Below, one piece after another: positions 55,928 through 63,938 of a DNA stretch of 64,000 nucleotides; within the stretch, counting starts at the first letter, position 1; each line of letters begins with the position of its first letter. Where the stretch lies: NCBI GenBank assembly GCA_029688995.1, contig JARULA010000003.1, positions 186,001 through 250,000 of the forward strand, given 5' to 3'. The position numbers and the translations under genes are program-made. The notes below the pieces were generated by a model. The model made no database searches, was not told the origin of the DNA, and saw nothing but the letters and a program-made list of their open reading frames with translations. This DNA comes from Marinilabiliaceae bacterium ANBcel2. Its GTDB lineage: Bacteria; Bacteroidota; Bacteroidia; Bacteroidales; Marinilabiliaceae.

Positions 55928-56842
55928 CTAAAAAACTTCCTCCAGGGCTTTTTCTGCCTTTTTGGAATAATAATTTTTCCATCTCCTTTTCAATTCCCCT
56001 GATTTAAAATGGGCCTCTATTGGTGTCAGATAATCAATGCTGCCATGAGGTCGCTGATGATTGTATATGCTTATGGCTACTGATATGCCTTTAACAGCCT
56101 GTCCGTAGTTTGCATAAGCTTTTTCTAGCAGTTCATCTTTTAATATCCCGTTGACCCTTTCTGCAATAGCATTTTCTTTTGGGTCGCCATTTTGGGTCAT
56201 GCTTATCCTTATAAAATTATCGTTCAATATACCAACATAATCTGAGCAACAATATTGGGAACCACGGTCGGAATGATGGATTAGTCTGCCTAAATCCTCT
56301 TTATTGTTCTTCAAAGCCATTTCTAATGCCCTAATACAGCCTTCTGCTGACAAATCAGGGGATAAGTAGAACCCAACTATCTTTCTGCTGTAAGCATCGG
56401 TTATCAGGCTTAAATAGGCAAAACCGTCACCAACTACAATGTAGGTAATATCGCTTACCCATAATTGATTGGGAGCCGTTGGATAAAACCCTTCAATTAG
56501 GTTGGGGTGTTTTCTCATCCAGTGGTCTGAAAAGGTTGTAATCGGTTTATTTCGCTTCCTTTTTCGAACCAATAAGCAACGGTCAGAGAGCAAATCAAAA
56601 AATGCATCCCGCCCCAGAAAAATATGGTGTTCCTCCATAAATGGTTTTAATATAAACAGTAGTTTCCGGCCTCCTATACGCTTTTGTGTTTTCCGGAACT
56701 TAAGCACCTCGTTAATCAACAAATCATGCTGCAACGATTCTTTTTCTAATTGCTTTTTATGTTGGTAATAAGCCTGTCTGGTATAGCCAAGCAACGAACA
56801 AAGAGCAGTTATACTGCGGCTTTCTCTTTGACTTACATTCAT
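55928..56842 (-). CDS. IS3-family transposase OrfB (DDE integrase domain)
   Basis: 304 residues with HTH_21-type N-terminus and rve integrase core. The catalytic triad is complete: D131 in LWVSDITY, D192 in HSDRGSQY and E228 in ENAIAERVNG. The start codon overlaps the orfA stop (TAATG), so OrfAB could be made by reinitiation or programmed frameshift. All motifs are intact, so it is probably active. Confidence 0.93.
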   Translation of the reverse strand: MNVSQRESRSITALCSLLGYTRQAYYQHKKQLEKESLQHDLLINEVLKFRKTQKRIGGRKLLFILKPFMEEHHIFLGRDAFFDLLSDRCLLVRKRKRNKPITTFSDHWMRKHPNLIEGFYPTAPNQLWVSDITYIVVGDGFAYLSLITDAYSRKIVGFYLSPDLSAEGCIRALEMALKNNKEDLGRLIHHSDRGSQYCCSDYVGILNDNFIRISMTQNGDPKENAIAERVNGILKDELLEKAYANYGQAVKGISVAISIYNHQRPHGSIDYLTPIEAHFKSGELKRRWKNYYSKKAEKALEEVF

Positions 56843-57189
56843 TATCGCTTGGCACCAAACTTTTTTCGCAAATCAATCCCTGTATAATCCTCCGAAAGCT
56901 TTAGCATTTCTTCTAAAAGCTCGCTTTTGAGGTGGCTCTTACGCAAGGCGTCTTGTAGTAGCTTTACATCCTTTGGAAGTTCCGGTTCTGGCGTTTTGCC
57001 TTCTTTTTCCAATTTGCAACGCTTTTTTTCTTTCCAGCTTGGTTTTCTGCCCTGATATTCTAATACCCAATCGCAGATACTTCTACTTGGAATGCCGTAT
57101 TTAGCTTCTAATCCACGGTAACTTATTGTTCCGGTCAGATACTCGGCTACGATGGCCTCTTTACTGATGTTCTCTTTTTTCTTGTCCAT
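56842..57189 (-). CDS. IS3-family transposase OrfA (HTH protein)
   Basis: 115 residues. An N-terminal HTH_28/transposase_8-type domain (KEAIVAEYLTGTISYRGLEA, then KYGIPSRSICDWVLEYQ) binds the IS ends. A helical, Leu-rich region follows. It is the first gene of the element. Confidence 0.9.
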   Translation of the reverse strand: MDKKKENISKEAIVAEYLTGTISYRGLEAKYGIPSRSICDWVLEYQGRKPSWKEKKRCKLEKEGKTPEPELPKDVKLLQDALRKSHLKSELLEEMLKLSEDYTGIDLRKKFGAKR

Positions 57190-57221
57190 GACTTTTTGTG
57201 CGGTGTTAATTTACACTATTT

Positions 57222-57247
57222 GTGTAAACCTATATCAGGTCAAGTCA
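57222..57247 (-). repeat. IS3-family terminal inverted repeat (orfA-side end)
   Basis: Read on the minus strand it starts TGACTTGACC and ends GGTTTACAC. Nearly the same sequence ends the relic at 22999. Confidence 0.8.
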
Positions 57248-57248
57248 C

Positions 57249-57545
57249 AGATGGAAACCGCTCTATTTTAGTCTCTTTAATCAACAATTTTATTTGGGTG
57301 TCAACAGTTTTCTGGATGCCGGCAGAACCACATCAAAAATTGATGTAGAATCACGTATTTCCGAATTTGATGATTCCACTGATGATTATTTCGATTTTGG
57401 TGCAGAAGCCCTGCATGTGAGTTATGGTTTGGGCATTCGCATTGCAATGAACCGTAACTTTATCATCGCACTTGATTACGGCCGAGCCATTAATGAGCAG
57501 GATGGGGATTCCGGGTTTTATGTTGGGCTGAATTATCTTTTTTAG
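57249..57545 (+). pseudogene. C-terminal stub of an outer-membrane beta-barrel protein
   Basis: The frame is open from the IS boundary (RWKPLYFSLFNQQFYLGVNS) and ends at position 57545 with VGLNYLF, a typical outer-membrane barrel terminus (final Phe). Internal segments FLDAGRT, VSYGLGIRIAMNRNFIIALD and YGRAINEQDGDSGFYVG resemble Omp85/BamA-type or surface-antigen barrels. The 5' part is missing. Its partner across the IS is the unrelated Fic gene, so the flanks come from different loci. Confidence 0.6.
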
Positions 57546-57612
57546 TGATTTTGAGTTGTTTAATAGACTATGAAAGTGACTTTTTATGAAATCCAAACTC
57601 ATTTAAAATTGA

Positions 57613-57622
57613 TTATAATGAG
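57613..57622 (+). repeat. 10-bp target-site duplication, left copy (ISAs1)
   Basis: TTATAATGAG directly abuts the left terminal repeat of the ISAs1 element and is repeated exactly at 58941-58950. Confidence 0.92.
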
Positions 57623-57636
57623 CAGGGTCAACGCAT

Positions 57637-58740
57637 TTAAATTTTTATAATATCCAGTAAAAATTTATTATCCCAACCGGCTCTCAGTCTTTTTGATTTA
57701 AGACTTCCTTTGGATTGATCTTTTTTTAATATGTTCAGAGCCATTTTTTGTATTAAAGCAAAGTTTTCAGCAGACCGTGCATTTCTTTTTCGTTGGTAAT
57801 CTTCATTAAAGACCATGTCCAAAGTCCAATGTAAGGAATTCTCCACACCCCAGTGCATCCTTATGTATTTATTGAAATCAATTGCGTTTAAATTAAGGCT
57901 ACTAATGTAATATCTGGTTTCTGATTCAGTTTTTTCTTTTAGAACTCTTTTTGATGTGATCTTTATAACGCTGTTTAGGTTTTCCCATTTCTCTTTGCTA
58001 TCAAGGAACTTTAGATCTGTGATAACTTCACATTTTCTTGTTTCTATGCGGCCGTGTCCCTTCTCAGTTTCTTCACAGGTTGAGTTGGGTTTTTGTATTT
58101 TAAACAAGCTTTGCGCTTCTTCGTTGATTTCTTTCTGGTTGCCTTTTAATGCTAAAATGTAATCAGCTCCCTTGGTCACGATCTTTTCAGCAATAGCTCT
58201 TTGTGTGCCCATTGCATCAATAGTAATGATGGAGCCCTCAATGTCCAAAAGATCGAGCAGTTTTGGAATTGCGGAAATTTCATTCGACTTATCTTTTGTT
58301 TTATACTGACCAAGTACCAACTGGTTTTTGCATGCCCATGCATTGACTAAATGAACGGGTGATTTTTCATTAAATGCATCTTTTGACCTTCTGACAGTCT
58401 TCCCGTCAATTGCAATAAGTTCAATATCAATGTTTTTGTCGCGCAAGGAATTAACCCATTTTATAAAGACTTCTTCAAACAGTTTAGGATCCAATATCGA
58501 AAACACACGATTGATTGTGTCATGTGAAGGAATCCCGTTTCGCAATTTTAGAAACTGCTTCAAAAAATCTATTTTTGTTTTGCCAAAAAGTTCAATAGAA
58601 TCCCAGGATTCAGCACCGCATACAACTGCTAAAATTGTTAAAACGATAATATCTAATAATTCATGCCGTTTATTACGTTTAATTCTTGGATCTGGAAATC
58701 CTCCGAAAAATTGATGCAAAGAAGTCCGTTTTGTCGTCAT
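57637..58740 (-). CDS. ISAs1-family transposase
   Basis: 367-residue DDE transposase of the ISAs1 (H-repeat-associated) type. Segments are FFGGFPDPRIKRNKRHELLD, AVVCGAESWDSIELFGK, NGIPSHDTINRVFS, IAIDGKTVRRS (first Asp), ITIDAMGTQ (second Asp), ILALKGNQ, and near the C-terminus HWGVENSLHWTLDMVFNED (catalytic Glu region). It is complete and fills the element. Confidence 0.95.
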   Translation of the reverse strand: MTTKRTSLHQFFGGFPDPRIKRNKRHELLDIIVLTILAVVCGAESWDSIELFGKTKIDFLKQFLKLRNGIPSHDTINRVFSILDPKLFEEVFIKWVNSLRDKNIDIELIAIDGKTVRRSKDAFNEKSPVHLVNAWACKNQLVLGQYKTKDKSNEISAIPKLLDLLDIEGSIITIDAMGTQRAIAEKIVTKGADYILALKGNQKEINEEAQSLFKIQKPNSTCEETEKGHGRIETRKCEVITDLKFLDSKEKWENLNSVIKITSKRVLKEKTESETRYYISSLNLNAIDFNKYIRMHWGVENSLHWTLDMVFNEDYQRKRNARSAENFALIQKMALNILKKDQSKGSLKSKRLRAGWDNKFLLDIIKI

Positions 58741-58823
58741 TTGTTTTTTTACAAAAATCGGAATGCTTTGCTTGTTATTGCGCTATTACCATTATCAATT
58801 TACTAACAACCATAAGGTTATTT

Positions 58824-58940
58824 ATCAACAACAACCACAAAAAAAGATGTTTTCACAAAACCCAATCACCACTAATGTTGAAAACATGTTAATATCAAGG
58901 TCAAATTTTTAGTTTTCAATATTTTCATGCGTTGGCCCTG
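58824..58940 (-). repeat. Right end of ISAs1, identical to the solitary copy at 54713-54829
   Basis: A 117-bp stretch inverted relative to the solo copy with no mismatch seen. Together they bracket 4.2 kb containing fic, the IS3 element, the barrel stub and ISAs1. Confidence 0.92.
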
Positions 58941-58950
58941 TTATAATGAG
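58941..58950 (+). repeat. 10-bp target-site duplication, right copy (ISAs1)
   Basis: TTATAATGAG repeats 57613-57622 exactly. Confidence 0.92.
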
Positions 58951-58986
58951 GAATATTTTGTATTTTTGAAAAATAAACTTATTACC

Positions 58987-59169
58987 ATGATTACAAAGAC
59001 ACAATTAAGGAATTCAATAGAAAGCTTACCTGAAAATGTATCCATTGATCAGGTAATCGATCATTTGGTTTTTCTTGATAAGGTTCAGAAAGGCCTTAAG
59101 GATTCACAAGAGGGAAAAGTTTATACCAAGACACAAGCTAAAGACAAGCTTAAAAAATGGTTGAAGTAG
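58987..59169 (+). CDS. Small antitoxin-like protein of a ParE/RelE-type pair
   Basis: 60 residues from the ATG at 58987 (MITKTQLRNSIESLPENVSI). A longer frame from 58927 starts within the IS end and is rejected. The sequence has an SIDQVIDHLVFLDKVQKGL core and a basic tail (KTQAKDKLKKWLK), the form of short antitoxins next to ParE/RelE toxins. It overlaps the toxin frame by 13 bp. It may now be an orphan, because the toxin frame is broken. Confidence 0.7.
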   Translation: MITKTQLRNSIESLPENVSIDQVIDHLVFLDKVQKGLKDSQEGKVYTKTQAKDKLKKWLK

Positions 59170-59462
59170 TATGGTCGGAATCTGCAATACAAGATCTCAA
59201 TGATCTTGCAGAATATATCGCCAAAGACTCAGTTCGATATGCTGAAATTACCGTTTAAAAGTTATTTTATTCCACTGATATTCTCGAAACATACCTATTG
59301 GCAGGCACTAAAGTTCCTGAATTCCAGGATGAATCAATCAGGCAGTTAATTAGAGGGAATTATAGGATTGTTTATAAAATTTTCAATTCTGCTAGAATTG
59401 ATGTATTAACAGTTCATAATTGTGCCAGATTAATATCCAACACAAAACCATTTAAGAAGTAA
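59157..59462 (+). pseudogene. ParE/RelE-type toxin with in-frame stop
   Basis: The frame reads MVEVVWSESAIQDLNDLAEYI, then AKDSVRYAEITV, a TAA stop at codon 34, and in the same frame KLFYSTDILETYLL ... RQLIRGNYRIVYKIF ... IDVLTVHNCARL up to a natural stop. This is a complete ParE/RelE fold apart from one codon. A CAA or GAA to TAA change would explain it. No frameshift is needed. Confidence 0.8.
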
Positions 59463-59565
59463 GATAGGCATTCTTAGTGATGTTAGCGATAGCTTTAGAA
59501 TTCAGACTTGAAAATCTATTGAACCAATCTATCACTCTATCATCTAAATATCTATTCGTCTTTTT

Positions 59566-60399
59566 TCAAAACAACCCCATCGCATTCCTCAACGACGCTT
59601 TAAACATCAATACTCCTTTTTGTGGATTAGAAACCCGGTAACGCTGTTTTAAGATGGCTTCGGGTTTGGCAAACTTAATTTTGTGAAATAGGTTAAGATA
59701 ATACCTGTAAGCCAGATAAACGCCAAGCCTCACCTGAGGTTTTAGTTTGACGATGCCTTTAAATGCTTCGTTAAAATCGGATTGTATTTCCTCTTCAATT
59801 CTTCGTTTTGCTTCGGGTGTGAAATTATTGAAATCAATGTCTTTAAAATAGATGCGCCCTTTATTTTGATAGTCATCCTGGGCATCGCGAAGGAAATTCA
59901 CTTTCTGGAATGCTTCTCCCAGCTTTTGGGCAGGATATCGAAGTGCATTGTACTCCTCATCGTCATTTACATAAAACACACGCAAACACATTAAGCCCAC
60001 CACTTCGGCCGAACCGTAAATGTATTTTTCCAAATCGTTGCGGGTGTATGTTTTATAATTGAGGTCCATCTCCATGCTGTCCAGAAAGGCTGTTATCAAG
60101 CTGTGGTCTAATTTGCAATCGTTCACTGTATGTTGAAAGCTATCCAGTATGGGATTCAAACTAATACCACGTTCTATGGCTTTCCAGGTATCATCCCGAA
60201 ATTCGTTCAATAGGGTTTCGCGGTCGTGTTCCAGAAAGGTGTCCACAATTTCGTCGGCATATCTCACAAAACCATAAATGCTGTAAATATGGTTTCGGTA
60301 CTTTTTGTCGAGCAACCGAACACCCAGCGAAAATGATGTGCTGTAAAGGCGCGTAGTGTTAATGCTACATTTTAAATTGTTTTTTCGGTAGATATCCAT
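59566..60399 (-). CDS. crtB: Phytoene (squalene/phytoene) synthase CrtB
   Basis: Condenses two geranylgeranyl diphosphates to phytoene. 277 residues. The two Asp-rich Mg motifs are intact: YADEIVDTF and FLRDAQDDY. The conserved YGSAEVVGLMCLRVF lies between them. It begins 6 bp after crtI on the same strand, so the pair forms a crtIB unit. Bacteroidota often use it for yellow/orange C40 carotenoids. Confidence 0.93.
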   Translation of the reverse strand: MDIYRKNNLKCSINTTRLYSTSFSLGVRLLDKKYRNHIYSIYGFVRYADEIVDTFLEHDRETLLNEFRDDTWKAIERGISLNPILDSFQHTVNDCKLDHSLITAFLDSMEMDLNYKTYTRNDLEKYIYGSAEVVGLMCLRVFYVNDDEEYNALRYPAQKLGEAFQKVNFLRDAQDDYQNKGRIYFKDIDFNNFTPEAKRRIEEEIQSDFNEAFKGIVKLKPQVRLGVYLAYRYYLNLFHKIKFAKPEAILKQRYRVSNPQKGVLMFKASLRNAMGLF

Positions 60400-60405
60400 A
60401 TCAGG

Positions 60406-61899
60406 TTAATTTACAGGTTTATGGTTTAAATAATCAAATACTCTATCGGTTGTTAGCTTGCTGCTGATGACCGTCATTGGCAGTCCGGTCCCCGGAATGG
60501 TTGAAGCTCCCACATAGAATAGGTTTTTTAACTTTTCGTCTTTGTTGGATGGTCTGAACCATCCAATTTGGTTCAAATCGTGCGCCAGGCCAAGCCCGCT
60601 TCCTTTATACAGGTTAAACATCCCCTCCCAGTGTTCGGGCGAGAGTATAGTTTTACTCACAATCATTTCATTCAGGTTGTATCCACTTCGGCGCGAAAGG
60701 TCATCGATAATGTTTTGGGCAATCTCCTCACGGTCGCTCCAGTCGGGTTTGAATCGCAAATCCGGGGCCGGACAAAGAATAAACAGACTTTCGTGACCCT
60801 CCGGCGCATAATCGGGGTTGTTCTTGGATGGCACGTTTACATAGTAATACGGCTTTCGGAACGATACCCGGTTTTTGAATACCCCTTTGGCGTATTCATC
60901 AAAATTGTTACCCAAAAAATAGTTATGATGTTGCAGATTGTCAAGTTTTCCTTTTACTCCAAGATAAATGGTGAGTGGCGCCATGGTCCATTTCATCTTG
61001 TTAAGTTTTGATTCACTGTACTTTGGTCGGTTGAGTATTTTTCCCCGAAACCATGCGGCATCGGCATTTACGATATAGGTGTCTGCCTGCCACTGTTTCC
61101 CTGAGCTGTCGGTGAGGGCTTGCAGGGTGCTGTTTTCAAAATCAGCACCCGTAATTTCTGTATTGTAATGTATTTTAACGCCTTTATCAATCAATATTTT
61201 TTCCAGACTCTGCACAATCTTGTACATTCCGCCTTTGACATTGTGATAGCCATCGTGTTTCATCTCTATGTAATTGAGCAAAGAGAACACAGCCGGCGTA
61301 TCAAAAGGCGTGGCTCCCAGAAAAAATCCCACCAGGGAGAAAATCATGCGTGCTTCTTTGCTTTCGAAACTATCGCATAGCTCTTTCCACATATTTTTAA
61401 ACAGCAGAGGACTATGCCGCAAAGGCACTTTGGTTAGTTGCAGGAGATAATCGGGAAAGGAATTAAAATTTCGGCGAACAATGCGGTTGATGGTATCATT
61501 GTATAGTTTTTCAGTCTTTTGCAGGTGCGCCTCCATTTTGGCCTTAAAATCTGGTTCATATAACTCAAATTGGGCTGCAAGTTTGTCTAAATCCTTATAA
61601 ATGGTGAAAGTTTTATCAATGCCGTCGATGTTTACCGTAAACAACGGCTCAAGCTCAATAAATTCAAATGGGTAATCGATACCGCAACTTTCCACCAACT
61701 CATCAAATTCATAGCTCATGCTGAAAAAAGTGGGGCCTAAGTCAAATTTGAACCCGTCCTTTTCCATAAGGTTGAGCCGACCACCTGCCTGATGATGTTT
61801 TTCCAGAATGGTAACATCAAGTCCTTGTGAGGCAAGACGCAGAGCTGTTGTCAACCCTCCCAGACCGGCTCCGACTATGATTGTTTTTTTTGAATGCAT
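60406..61899 (-). CDS. crtI: Phytoene desaturase CrtI
   Basis: 497-residue FAD enzyme that desaturates phytoene. The N-terminal dinucleotide fold is VGAGLGGLTTALRLASQG followed by EKHHQAGGR. The C-terminal carotenoid-oxidoreductase signature is LFYVGASTIPGTGLPMTVIS. Internal segments GPTFFSMSYEFDELV and VKGGMYKIVQSLEKIL fit. It is transcribed ahead of crtB and diverges from the second desaturase across 273 bp. Confidence 0.92.
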   Translation of the reverse strand: MHSKKTIIVGAGLGGLTTALRLASQGLDVTILEKHHQAGGRLNLMEKDGFKFDLGPTFFSMSYEFDELVESCGIDYPFEFIELEPLFTVNIDGIDKTFTIYKDLDKLAAQFELYEPDFKAKMEAHLQKTEKLYNDTINRIVRRNFNSFPDYLLQLTKVPLRHSPLLFKNMWKELCDSFESKEARMIFSLVGFFLGATPFDTPAVFSLLNYIEMKHDGYHNVKGGMYKIVQSLEKILIDKGVKIHYNTEITGADFENSTLQALTDSSGKQWQADTYIVNADAAWFRGKILNRPKYSESKLNKMKWTMAPLTIYLGVKGKLDNLQHHNYFLGNNFDEYAKGVFKNRVSFRKPYYYVNVPSKNNPDYAPEGHESLFILCPAPDLRFKPDWSDREEIAQNIIDDLSRRSGYNLNEMIVSKTILSPEHWEGMFNLYKGSGLGLAHDLNQIGWFRPSNKDEKLKNLFYVGASTIPGTGLPMTVISSKLTTDRVFDYLNHKPVN

Positions 61900-62172
61900 C
61901 TGCTATTGTGTTATTACTGCAATTTAGTTAAATCTATTTGATTATTAGTTCGTTTGTTTTTTATTTATTTGATTTTCAGATGTATGCAGTTTTTATATGT
62001 GCGCATTTTGCTTATAATTAAGAAATTGCCATTCTCTAACATCTAAATTTCTAAAACTCTAACGATCTATTGTAAATGATAAAGTTATATTTACAATTAG
62101 TAAAACCATTTTGAGATTTGTATTGTTTAATGAAAATAAAAAAATAATTAGACAAATTAAAATTTATTTGAA
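61900..62172. other. 273-bp divergent intergenic region between carotenoid genes
   Basis: AT-rich region between crtI (minus) and the second desaturase (plus). I see no clean TTTG/TAnnTTTG promoter on either strand and no gene. Confidence 0.4.
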
Positions 62173-63633
62173 GTGAAAGAAAAAGTTGCCTGCATAATTG
62201 GCGCCGGAATTGGCGGTTTGGCCGCAGCCTTAAGGCTTGCGGCTAAAGGTTTTGATGTAACAGTTTTTGAAAAAAGCACAGAACCCGGCGGCAAACTTGC
62301 GCAGTTCGGCAAAGATGGCTACCGTTTTGATATGGGGCCATCGTTGTTTACGTTACCCGGTTTGGTGGAGGAGTTATTCACCCTTTTTGGTAAAAACATG
62401 CAGGATTATATGCAGGTGATAGAATTGCCGATGACCTGTAATTATTTTTTCCCCGATGGAAGCAACATTAGAGCCTGGAGTGACCCGGATCAATTTCTGG
62501 ATGAGGTTCAGAATTCCGGAGCTGATCGCCATGCAGTGGAACAATATCTTGAAAAGCAGGCTTTTTTGTATAGTAATACTGCTGATTTTTTTCTGTTTAA
62601 TTCTATTCATAAACCATCCACTTACGTTGGTGAGGCGGGACAAAAAAGTTTGAAAGCACTTCATAAACTGGATGTTTTTTCATCCATGCACCGGCGTAAC
62701 CAAAAAACTTTTGGCGAAAGCAACCTAGTGCAGTTGTTCGACAGGTATGCCACTTACAATGGGAGCGACCCTTACCGTGCGCCTGCCACGCTTAACATGA
62801 TTGCCCATTTGGAACACAACACAGGTGCATGGTTTCCGGCAAATGGTATGTACGGAATAATGAGTGCATTAATGAAGCTTGCACACGAAGTGGGGGTGAG
62901 GTTTTTATTCAATACCGGGGTTACAGGATTGGTAACATCGGGCAGACAAGTTACTGGAGTTCGAACGGGTGATTGTGTTTATCCTGCATCGGTTGTAGTA
63001 AATAGCACCGATATAACGCTGTTTTACCGCGATATTCTGCCAAATAAATCCATGTATCGCAAGCTGATGAAACGGGAGCGTTCGTCGTCCGCTCTGATTT
63101 TTTACTGGGGCGTGAAGCTGCAATCCGATCTGGATGTGCACAACATCCTTTTCAGCAGCGACTACAAGGCAGAGTTTAAGGGGCTGTTTAAAACCAAAAC
63201 ATTTGCCAACGATTTAACCCTATATATTTTCATTACCAAAAAGGTTGTGCCTGAAGATGCGCCCAATGGTTGCGAAAATTGGTTTGTGATGGTCAATGCA
63301 CCTGAAAATGTGGGACAGGACTGGGAGGAAGAGGTTTCACGTGCACGAAAAGCAGTGGTGGCTAAAATCAAATCAGTACTAGGTGTTGAAATTGACAATT
63401 TCATTGAGAACGAACGCATTCTCACCCCCGAAGATATTGAACAACGCACCGGGTCTGTAAACGGCTCATTATACGGTCACAGCAGTAATTCTACCCTGGC
63501 AGCGTTTCTGCGGCATCCAAACTTCAGCCGGAAGTATCGGAATCTGTTTTTTACCGGTGGAAGCGTTCATCCGGGTGGCGGAATACCGTTGTGCCTGGCA
63601 TCGGCAAAAATTGTGGATGAGATGATAGTTTAA
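62173..63633 (+). CDS. CrtI/CrtD-family carotenoid desaturase
   Basis: 486-residue paralogue of CrtI with a GTG start. The FAD fold is IGAGIGGLAAALRLAAKG and EKSTEPGGKL; the C-terminal signature is LFFTGGSVHPGGGIPLCLAS. The HPGGGIP form is typical of CrtD (hydroxycarotenoid 3,4-desaturase) and related enzymes rather than phytoene desaturase. The exact step, such as 3,4-desaturation in saproxanthin/myxol-type pathways, is inference. crtY and crtZ are not in this window. Confidence 0.85.
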   Translation: MKEKVACIIGAGIGGLAAALRLAAKGFDVTVFEKSTEPGGKLAQFGKDGYRFDMGPSLFTLPGLVEELFTLFGKNMQDYMQVIELPMTCNYFFPDGSNIRAWSDPDQFLDEVQNSGADRHAVEQYLEKQAFLYSNTADFFLFNSIHKPSTYVGEAGQKSLKALHKLDVFSSMHRRNQKTFGESNLVQLFDRYATYNGSDPYRAPATLNMIAHLEHNTGAWFPANGMYGIMSALMKLAHEVGVRFLFNTGVTGLVTSGRQVTGVRTGDCVYPASVVVNSTDITLFYRDILPNKSMYRKLMKRERSSSALIFYWGVKLQSDLDVHNILFSSDYKAEFKGLFKTKTFANDLTLYIFITKKVVPEDAPNGCENWFVMVNAPENVGQDWEEEVSRARKAVVAKIKSVLGVEIDNFIENERILTPEDIEQRTGSVNGSLYGHSSNSTLAAFLRHPNFSRKYRNLFFTGGSVHPGGGIPLCLASAKIVDEMIV

Positions 63634-63833
63634 ACGTAAAGGCGCATTGTTTTTTTCTTCTTCAAAGCAGCTTATTGGAAAAAGCAATCTGAGTTTTAAT
63701 GAATCAATGCCAAAAGAAACTGTCTATATGTTTTTTTAATGTAATCGACTGATTAAAAAAAAATCAAAAAAATTACAACCTTGATAACATTTATTCGTCT
63801 TGTATATTGAGATGTTGTAAATTTAAAGACATT
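63634..63833. other. 200-bp intergenic region after the second desaturase
   Basis: AT-rich with A-runs at about 63747-63773. No terminator or gene can be supported. Confidence 0.35.
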
Positions 63834-63938
63834 ATGAAAAATCAATATTATAAATGGTCTGTCATCCCCTTTATGCTGCTTATTATCTTAATTGGTGGTT
63901 GTTTATCAAAGTGGAATAACGTAGAGTCTTTTTTTTGA
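63834..63938 (+). CDS. Short lipoprotein-like ORF, possibly frameshifted
   Basis: 34 residues: a basic start (MKNQYYKWS), a hydrophobic core and a lipobox (LIILIGGC). It then ends after only about 11 further residues at a TGA that follows a run of eight T (63929-63936). Adding one T would keep the frame open to the window end. It may be a truncated lipoprotein gene, a slippage-controlled one, or a real small lipoprotein. Confidence 0.4.
   Translation: MKNQYYKWSVIPFMLLIILIGGCLSKWNNVESFF

Larger units (their letters stand above)
55776..57247 (-). mobile_element. Complete IS3-family insertion sequence (1472 bp)
   Basis: It is bounded by imperfect 26-bp inverted repeats starting TGACTCGTCC at 55776 and, on the other strand, TGACTTGACC from 57247; 20 of 26 positions match. 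It carries orfA and orfB of an IS3-type transposase on the minus strand. No matching 3-4-bp target duplication flanks it (CTC versus CAG), which suggests rearrangement after insertion. A relic end of a related copy lies at 22938-22999. Confidence 0.85.
57623..58940 (-). mobile_element. Complete ISAs1-family insertion sequence (1318 bp)
   Basis: Terminal repeats are CAGGGTCAACGCATTTAAA (left) and CAGGGCCAACGCATGAAAA (right, on the minus strand). It has one intact transposase gene and a perfect 10-bp direct target duplication TTATAATGAG. It looks like a recent, intact insertion into an intergenic site between the barrel stub and the toxin-antitoxin genes. Confidence 0.95.

Noticed and set aside
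54713-58940. Composite transposon delivered as one unit
   Set aside because: The outer flanks show no matching target duplication, whereas the inner ISAs1 has its own perfect one.
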